In this document: positions 6,291 through 11,424 of the stretch, one piece after another
Layout: each line of letters starts with the position of its first letter
Numbering within the stretch: position 1 is the stretch's first letter
NCBI GenBank assembly: GCA_030529405.1
Contig: JAUMWZ010000036.1
Span: 1-11,424, forward strand
From: Bacteroides sp.
GTDB taxonomy: Bacteria; Bacteroidota; Bacteroidia; Bacteroidales; Bacteroidaceae
Length of the DNA: 11,424 nucleotides
Reading direction: 5' to 3'
Translations under genes and position numbers: made by a program
Notes under the pieces: model-generated
What the model saw: the letters and a program-made list of their open reading frames with translations, nothing else
Told to the model about the DNA's origin: nothing
Databases searched by the model: none

Positions 6291-7496
6291 CTAAAACAAC
6301 TCGTTTTTAAGTAAGCGTGCCATTGCCTTTTGACGTCTGTTTTCCAGTTCGTTATAGTTGTTCATTGCGTCATACAGTTGCGACAGTTCTGAGAAATATT
6401 CAATCATACTTATCTCTCCACCATTCACAGCCTTGTAAAGAAGTGATATGTTTTCGCGGTAATCCATTGATTGCAAGTATTCTTTCATAAGCTTTTCCAC
6501 CCTCTCAACCTCCTCGTAATCTTTCGTCAGCTCTGCATACACTTCGTTTCTTGTGTTGTTCAGGTTTTCTTGAGCAATCATGTGGTTAAGTTTGGCTGCT
6601 TTACGCTTTCCTTTTTCTTCGAATATAGGTATCGACACACCTACCGTCAGTCCTCTGAACATCACTCCTGCCTCGTTGTTCATTCTGTATCCTAAAGAAA
6701 TCTTGGGCAACCACCATTGCGATGCAAATTGTTTGTTTCTTGCAGCCACTGTGTTCTCTAGCTGTGCCACTTGCAAAGTGCTGCTTCTCTCTGTCAGCCT
6801 ATTTTTTAGTTGCTCATAGGTAGGACATCTTTCCATAGTGTCATACGTTGTTGCCTCAAACACTATTTCCTCTCCACCATTTATTTGTTTAAGTTCGGCG
6901 TTTAGCTTGCTTATTTCTAGACTGTTAAGTTCTTGTTCGGTCTTTACGTTAAGTTGTTCCAGCTTTATTTTGTTTAAGTCTATGATGCTTGCATCGCCTA
7001 ATTTCAACTTCATTTCATACATTTTGCGCAGCTCGTTTGCGTTTGCCATGCGCTCTTCAAGTAGTTGTTTCTGCTTTTGAAGAAGTATCATGTCGAGGCA
7101 AATCTCCTTAGCTTTTAGCAACACCTCTATGGTTTTCTGCCTAAGAGTGGCTTTGTTTAGCGAATACACCTTCTTGTTTATGGCACTTCTTGATGCATAT
7201 TTCGTAGGAAAATCAAACGACTGGCTGACGGCAAACTCTTTAACTTGCTCTCCACCTGCCGACTTTTTGCTCCATAGGTTAGAATATTCCACCTCCGGAT
7301 TGTCCATATTGTTGCTCATCTTTTGCTCCACATTGTTTTTGTGGTATTCATACCCCGCAGACTGTATCTCTTTATTGTTTTTCTGTACCATTTCAAGCAC
7401 TTCGCAAACTGTATATAGTCGTTTTTGAGAGTATATATAGTTTGGAAGTAAAGTAAATACAGTTAGCAAGACCGTTATATATAGTTTGTTTTTCAT
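6291..7496 (-). CDS. TolC/CusC-like outer-membrane efflux channel
   Basis: A 401-residue outer-membrane efflux family protein, expected to form the trimeric exit duct of the RND pump encoded upstream. A signal peptide (about 1-23, ending YIYS before Gln24) is followed by long amphipathic heptad-rich helices (about 105-205 and 300-395) and two strand segments, including QWWLPKISLGYRMNN (260-274), typical of the two-fold repeat in TolC folds. Start: the ATG at 7496 gives Met-Lys-Asn-Lys plus a hydrophobic core, and lies only 4 bases after the pump gene's stop. The frame stays open to 7592, but that extension would overlap the pump gene by about 90 bases and bury the signal peptide. It is the last gene of the operon. 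Residues 4-33 are encoded by four 22-bp repeat units (7399-7486), an unusual origin for a signal peptide and N-terminus. Substrate specificity lies in the pump, not here. Confidence 0.88.
   Translation of the reverse strand: MKNKLYITVLLTVFTLLPNYIYSQKRLYTVCEVLEMVQKNNKEIQSAGYEYHKNNVEQKMSNNMDNPEVEYSNLWSKKSAGGEQVKEFAVSQSFDFPTKYASRSAINKKVYSLNKATLRQKTIEVLLKAKEICLDMILLQKQKQLLEERMANANELRKMYEMKLKLGDASIIDLNKIKLEQLNVKTEQELNSLEISKLNAELKQINGGEEIVFEATTYDTMERCPTYEQLKNRLTERSSTLQVAQLENTVAARNKQFASQWWLPKISLGYRMNNEAGVMFRGLTVGVSIPIFEEKGKRKAAKLNHMIAQENLNNTRNEVYAELTKDYEEVERVEKLMKEYLQSMDYRENISLLYKAVNGGEISMIEYFSELSQLYDAMNNYNELENRRQKAMARLLKNELF
7399..7486 (-). repeat. 22-bp tandem array, family 1, inside the TolC-like coding sequence
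   Basis: Four units in 22-bp register (7399, 7421, 7443, 7465) match the minus-oriented family-1 pattern of 1887-2040 at roughly 13-16 of 22 positions each by eye; the repeated core is (G/A)YAAACTATATATAGTC on the plus strand. They encode residues 4-33 of the TolC-like protein. Because 22 is not a multiple of three, successive units are read in different frames, giving LYTVCE, NYIYSQ, TVFTL and NKLYIT. More degenerate than the intergenic arrays, as expected under coding constraint. Confidence 0.68.
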
Positions 7497-7500
7497 AATC

Positions 7501-10500
7501 TTATACTTGTGTTTTACAGTTAGTTTGTTCGGCTTTCTTTCTGTCTGCATATTCGCGGTAGATGATATATACAGACGGTATGACAAAACCATTCAACAGA
7601 GTGGAAGTGATAAGACCGCCGAGTATAACCTTAGCCATCGGACTTTGAATTTCATTGCCTGGAAGGTCAGAACCCAAAGCCAACGGAATTAAAGCAAAGG
7701 CAGACGAAAGGGCAGTCATAAGTATCGGGTTTAGTCGGTCAATAGAGCCTGCAACGATACAATCCTTCAAACTCATATTCGTTTCGGACAACAGATGCTT
7801 ATATCTTCCAACAAGCAACATTCCGTTTCTTGTTGCTATGCCAAACAACGATATAAAACCTATTATTGCAGGAATACTTATCTGCCCCGCCGTGATATAT
7901 AGCGCAACCACACCTCCAATAAGAGCTAAAGGCAGATTAAGAAGTATGACGAACGACTCTGATACGTTTTTGAATTCAAAGTATATTAGCAAGAATATCA
8001 CGAAAAGACTTATAAACGAAGCTATAAACAACAATCTGCTAGCCGTTTTTTCACTCTCAAACTGTCCGCCATATTCTATGTGATAGTCCTTAGGCAATAC
8101 AATGTTTTCATCAACAATATCCTTTATGTCATCAACAACGCTACGCAAATCTCTACCCTCTACATTTGCAGACACAACAATCTTACGCCTCCCGTTTTCA
8201 CGGTTAATAGTGTTCAATCCCATTGAGGTGCGTATCTCTGAAACATCACTAATAGGTATCTTCTTACCATCTGATGTGTCTATGCTAACGTCAGATATGT
8301 CGTTTATCGTTTTAATATCTCTGTTGTCGTATTTCAACCTCAAATCAAACTGTTTGTTACCTTCATATACAGACGAAACAACATTACCTGCCATCGCAAC
8401 CGATATGAACTGAGAAAACTCTGGTATACTGATTCCTGCTTGTTTCAACATCTCACGGCGAGGAATAATCTCCACTTGAGGACGCTCAACAAGTTGCTCT
8501 ACATTCAAATCTACAATACCTTCAACAGAAGAAATGTTGTTCTTTATCTCATTTGCTAGCTTATACATAGTTGTAACATTATCGCCAAACAGCTTGATAG
8601 CTATATTCGCCCTCGTACCTGATAACATTGCATCTATTCGGTGGCTTATCGGTTGCCCAATCTCTATATTTGCACCCGCTATATTCGATAGTTTATCGCG
8701 AACATCTAATGCTACTTCATATTTAGAACGTTTATCAAGTTCGAACGGAGCCTCTATCTCTGACACATTAACACCTAATGCGTGTTCGTCAAGTTCTGCA
8801 CGACCCGTTTTGCGAGCAACGGTCTTTATCTCGGGAATAGTTAATAACATCTCTTCTGCACGTCTACCAATTGCTTCGCTTTCTTCAAGACTTATTCCCG
8901 GCATAGAGCTTATGTTTATCGTGAACGAACCTTCGTTGAAGGGTGGAAGAAAGCTACGTCCCATGAAGAATAACAATACTGTTGATGCCAAGAATACTGC
9001 TATTGTGGCAGAAAGAAACACTTTCTTGTGGTTTATAATACATCGCAAAGAGCGTTCGTAAACATATTTTAGGCGGACAATAAGTATAGGCTCGGTAGTT
9101 TTCTTTAACTCTTTGGTAGAACCCAATAGATAAGAGCAAAGCACAGGAGTGACAGTCAGCGATACAACTGTAGATGCAACCAAAGCAACTATAAAAGCAA
9201 TTCCAAGAGGAATAAGCATTCTACCCTCTAAACCACTAAGGAAAAACAGAGGAATAAAGCTCGCCACAATTATAAGTGTAGAATTAAGTATTGGCATACG
9301 TACCTCTTTTGACGCCTCAAACACCACTTTTATAACTCCCAATCGTTCTTCTTTTGGTTTTAGACTATTCTCACGCAACCGCTTATATACGTTTTCTACA
9401 TCTACAATAGCATCATCAACAAGCGAGCCAATAGCTATTGCCATACCTCCAAGACTCATTGTGTTTATGCTAAGACCCATATAGTGAAGAGTTACTACAG
9501 ATACAAGCAACGATAAAGGTAAAGTTATCAGCGAGATAATTGTTGTTCGCACATTCATCAAGAATATAACAAGAACGATGACAACGAATATACCTCCCTC
9601 TAAAAGTGCTGTTCTCACGTTCTTTATTGAACTATTGATGAAGGTTGTTTGACGGAATATGTCGGTAGAGATTGTTATGCCTTTCGGTATAGACTTACTT
9701 ATCTCTGCAAGGCTATTGTCTATTGTTTCCGTCAGTTTCTTAGTGTCTACATTCGGCTGCTTTGTTACAGTCAGAAGTACGGCATCTTTACCTTTCACAG
9801 AGGCTGCCCCCATTTTCGGAACTCTGTCACCTATCTTTACTTCTGCAATATCTGACAGTGAGATGTTATATGTATTTACTTGCTTTACAAACGCAGAAGA
9901 AATTAGATCTAAACTATTAACAGATAAAATGCCACGTATTATATATTCATTTCCAAAATCATATATAATTCCTCCATTCACATTTGAGTTTATTTCTTCA
10001 ACAGCTTGAACCGCCTCAGAAAGTGAAACACCATAGTGCTTCATCTTATTGTGGTTCAGTAGTATCTGATATTCTCTGACCTCGCCACCAATAACAGACA
10101 CCTGCGCAACTCCACCACTTGACAGCAAACGTGGTCTGATATTCCACTCAGCTATTGTACGAAGTTCTTGCTGACTGACTGTGTCTGACGTCAAGCCTAT
10201 AATCATCATCTCGCCAAGTATTGACGATTGTGGTCCTAAGGTAGGTTTACCAACTCCTTTGGGCAATAGATGTTGCACGGCAGACAACTTTTCTGTTACT
10301 ATCTGACGAGCTAAGTATATGTCTGTATCCCAATCAAATTCCACCCAAACAATAGAGAATCCATTGGTAGCAGTAGAGCGTACTCTTCTAACTCCAGCAG
10401 CACCGTTCACGGCAGTTTCTATCGGAAAGTTTATGTTTAACTCCACTTCTTCGGTAGCCATAGAATTAGCTTCCGTCATAACCACCACTGTTGGCGCGTT

Positions 10501-10626
10501 AAGGTCAGGGAAAACATCTACTTCTGTTCTGTAAGTTGTATATATACCTACTATAAACAGAATGACACCCAAGCATAAAACAATCAGACGATTACTTAGA
10601 GATTTCTCAATAATATAGTTAAGCAT
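7501..10626 (-). CDS. CusA/CzcA-family RND efflux pump, inner-membrane subunit
   Basis: A 1041-residue RND transporter, full length for the heavy-metal efflux (HME) branch. It is proton-driven and takes substrate from the periplasm or inner-membrane outer leaflet. Visible: the first membrane segment (about 12-32) followed by TEVDVFPDLNAPTV (34-47), TM2-TM6 (about 343-500), the second half's TM7 (about 543-555), the periplasmic porter halves between, and TM8-TM12 (about 865-1030). The TM4 proton-relay motif is AIGSLVDDAIVDVEN (398-412): Asp404 and Glu411 match Asp408 and Glu415 of CzcA, while the CzcA Asp402 position is Ala398, as in Cu/Ag-type CusA. Metal specificity cannot be settled from this, and many Bacteroidetes members of this branch have unproven substrates. 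The gene starts 27 bases after the adaptor's stop and ends 4 bases before the TolC-like start, a tight operon in the order adaptor-pump-channel. Confidence 0.95.
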   Translation of the reverse strand: MLNYIIEKSLSNRLIVLCLGVILFIVGIYTTYRTEVDVFPDLNAPTVVVMTEANSMATEEVELNINFPIETAVNGAAGVRRVRSTATNGFSIVWVEFDWDTDIYLARQIVTEKLSAVQHLLPKGVGKPTLGPQSSILGEMMIIGLTSDTVSQQELRTIAEWNIRPRLLSSGGVAQVSVIGGEVREYQILLNHNKMKHYGVSLSEAVQAVEEINSNVNGGIIYDFGNEYIIRGILSVNSLDLISSAFVKQVNTYNISLSDIAEVKIGDRVPKMGAASVKGKDAVLLTVTKQPNVDTKKLTETIDNSLAEISKSIPKGITISTDIFRQTTFINSSIKNVRTALLEGGIFVVIVLVIFLMNVRTTIISLITLPLSLLVSVVTLHYMGLSINTMSLGGMAIAIGSLVDDAIVDVENVYKRLRENSLKPKEERLGVIKVVFEASKEVRMPILNSTLIIVASFIPLFFLSGLEGRMLIPLGIAFIVALVASTVVSLTVTPVLCSYLLGSTKELKKTTEPILIVRLKYVYERSLRCIINHKKVFLSATIAVFLASTVLLFFMGRSFLPPFNEGSFTINISSMPGISLEESEAIGRRAEEMLLTIPEIKTVARKTGRAELDEHALGVNVSEIEAPFELDKRSKYEVALDVRDKLSNIAGANIEIGQPISHRIDAMLSGTRANIAIKLFGDNVTTMYKLANEIKNNISSVEGIVDLNVEQLVERPQVEIIPRREMLKQAGISIPEFSQFISVAMAGNVVSSVYEGNKQFDLRLKYDNRDIKTINDISDVSIDTSDGKKIPISDVSEIRTSMGLNTINRENGRRKIVVSANVEGRDLRSVVDDIKDIVDENIVLPKDYHIEYGGQFESEKTASRLLFIASFISLFVIFLLIYFEFKNVSESFVILLNLPLALIGGVVALYITAGQISIPAIIGFISLFGIATRNGMLLVGRYKHLLSETNMSLKDCIVAGSIDRLNPILMTALSSAFALIPLALGSDLPGNEIQSPMAKVILGGLITSTLLNGFVIPSVYIIYREYADRKKAEQTNCKTQV

Positions 10627-10653
10627 AATCGTAGTTTTTAATTGTTTGTTTCA

Positions 10654-11424
10654 TCAATGAGTATGTCCCGGAATAGAGTTAGATGCACCCGCCATCTTGA
10701 CTGACTGCACTCCCGAAGTAACTATTCTATCTCCTGCCTTCACACCCTTAACAACTTCCGCCATAACTCCGTTGTTTTGTCCGAGCAACACTTCTTGTTT
10801 TTCGTAAAGGTCTTTATGAAGTTGCTTGTAAACGTATGTTGCTCCCTGCTCAATGCTTATAGAAGTCAGAGGCAAATTGATAGAGTTTTTCTTTGAATTA
10901 AGTAGCAGATACACCTCAACGAATGTTCCATTTATCAATCCGTCTATATTGTTCATCTCGAAAGTAACGGGTACGTAATATCCGTCATTAAGGCTTTTGC
11001 CATAAGAAAGCAACTTCCCGCCGTTTTTTGATACTTCATACACCTTTCCGCTGTTTGCACATACTATGTTAGCCGTATATATATCTTTCAATAGATGATA
11101 ATATCTCTGTGGTACTTCTGCTACTAGTTGCATCTTGTTGCTCTTTGACACAACTCCCAACGTACGTCCTACCTCAACATATTCGCCATTTCTGACGTCA
11201 ATTCTCTTTACATATCCTGAGTATGGAGGTAATATTTTCTGTCCGGAGTGAGTATAGCTCTTTCCCAAAGCATCATAATCAATCTTTGCATTATCATACT
11301 TTTGCTTTGCTATCAAAAGCTCTTTTTCTGCCACAATCTTGTGTTTTGCCAATTCAGCAATACGTTCGTACTCCCTCTTTGCAACATTATATTCTATTGC
11401 TCTATGCTCTGCGTGGTCGCCCTC
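10654..11424 (-). CDS. RND efflux periplasmic adaptor (membrane fusion protein), N-terminus missing
   Basis: The C-terminal 256 residues of an HlyD/CusB-type adaptor that links the pump to the outer-membrane channel. The frame is open to the window edge, so the true start, signal peptide or lipobox and first lipoyl half lie outside; the TTG at 11352 is only an internal codon. Visible in order: the second strand of an alpha-helical hairpin (REYERIAELAKHKI and KQKYDNAKIDYDAL), the second lipoyl half (LPPYSGYVKRIDVRNGEYVEVGRTLGVV without breaks, about residues 64-91 of the visible part), a beta-barrel domain, and a membrane-proximal domain ending in VKAGDRIVTSGVQSVK. The tail GHTH and an early DHAEH add histidines, which may bind metal, though this is weak evidence. 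It is first of the three operon genes visible here, and the operon promoter is outside the window. Confidence 0.92.
   Translation of the reverse strand, partial: EGDHAEHRAIEYNVAKREYERIAELAKHKIVAEKELLIAKQKYDNAKIDYDALGKSYTHSGQKILPPYSGYVKRIDVRNGEYVEVGRTLGVVSKSNKMQLVAEVPQRYYHLLKDIYTANIVCANSGKVYEVSKNGGKLLSYGKSLNDGYYVPVTFEMNNIDGLINGTFVEVYLLLNSKKNSINLPLTSISIEQGATYVYKQLHKDLYEKQEVLLGQNNGVMAEVVKGVKAGDRIVTSGVQSVKMAGASNSIPGHTH

Noticed and set aside
7497..7592. Longer N-terminus for the TolC-like protein starting at 7592
   Set aside because: It would overlap the pump gene and place 32 polar residues before the signal peptide; the ATG at 7496 fits the 4-base operon spacing.
8534..9061. Plus-strand frames of 100-175 codons across the RND pump gene
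   Set aside because: They are antisense shadows of a complete, motif-bearing RND gene and show no domain features.
11350..11352. TTG as the start of the adaptor gene
   Set aside because: The frame is open through to the window edge with coiled-coil sequence continuing upstream, so the gene is cut by the window rather than starting here.

Overview
The window looks like chromosomal DNA from a Bacteroidales-type bacterium. It is AT-rich and has no Shine-Dalgarno-like starts. Two gene starts are preceded by the Bacteroidetes -7 motif TAnnTTTG. The proteins (OMPP1/FadL-type barrel, secreted aromatic-rich protein, a PrmA with an ANINRNI motif) also fit that order. I cannot name a genus from sequence alone.

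Layout. Positions 222-4866 hold three minus-strand genes. In transcription order these are a secreted Tyr/Trp-rich low-complexity protein (3763-4866), an OMPP1/FadL-like outer-membrane barrel (2118-3719), and a long-chain acyl-CoA synthetase-like enzyme (222-1868) with a strong intrinsic terminator at 131-176. The first two are probably one operon. Positions 5025-5870 hold prmA (ribosomal protein L11 methyltransferase) on the plus strand, with its own -7 element and a textbook terminator. Positions 6291-11424 hold a minus-strand tripartite RND efflux operon: periplasmic adaptor (N-terminus cut by the window edge), CusA/CzcA-family pump, and TolC-like outer-membrane channel.

The most unusual content is between and partly inside these genes. 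There are arrays of degenerate tandem repeats with a strict 22-bp period at 1-86, 1887-2040, 5962-6049 and 7399-7486. All four belong to one family (TATATAG, TTTGCAAAT, CAGNTG). The first and third run in plus orientation and the second and fourth in minus orientation, so pairs of oppositely oriented arrays bracket the acyl-CoA synthetase gene and the TolC-like gene. The fourth array lies inside the coding sequence for the signal peptide and mature N-terminus of the TolC-like protein. A second 22-bp family (CCAAACCAA, YTGCTTTGG, MGGA) fills 6109-6262. It shares the period and a CAAAYCA..TG core with the first family but differs in the rest of the unit. I read these as a genome-wide iterated element family, possibly protein-binding, curvature-forming or a minisatellite/MITE relic. 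The function is unknown.

Functional logic. The barrel and the acyl-CoA ligase could form a FadL/FadD-like uptake and activation pair. The efflux operon would span inner membrane, periplasm and outer membrane to export metal ions or another toxic compound. prmA is a housekeeping gene. No tRNA, rRNA, CRISPR array, transposase or phage gene was seen.
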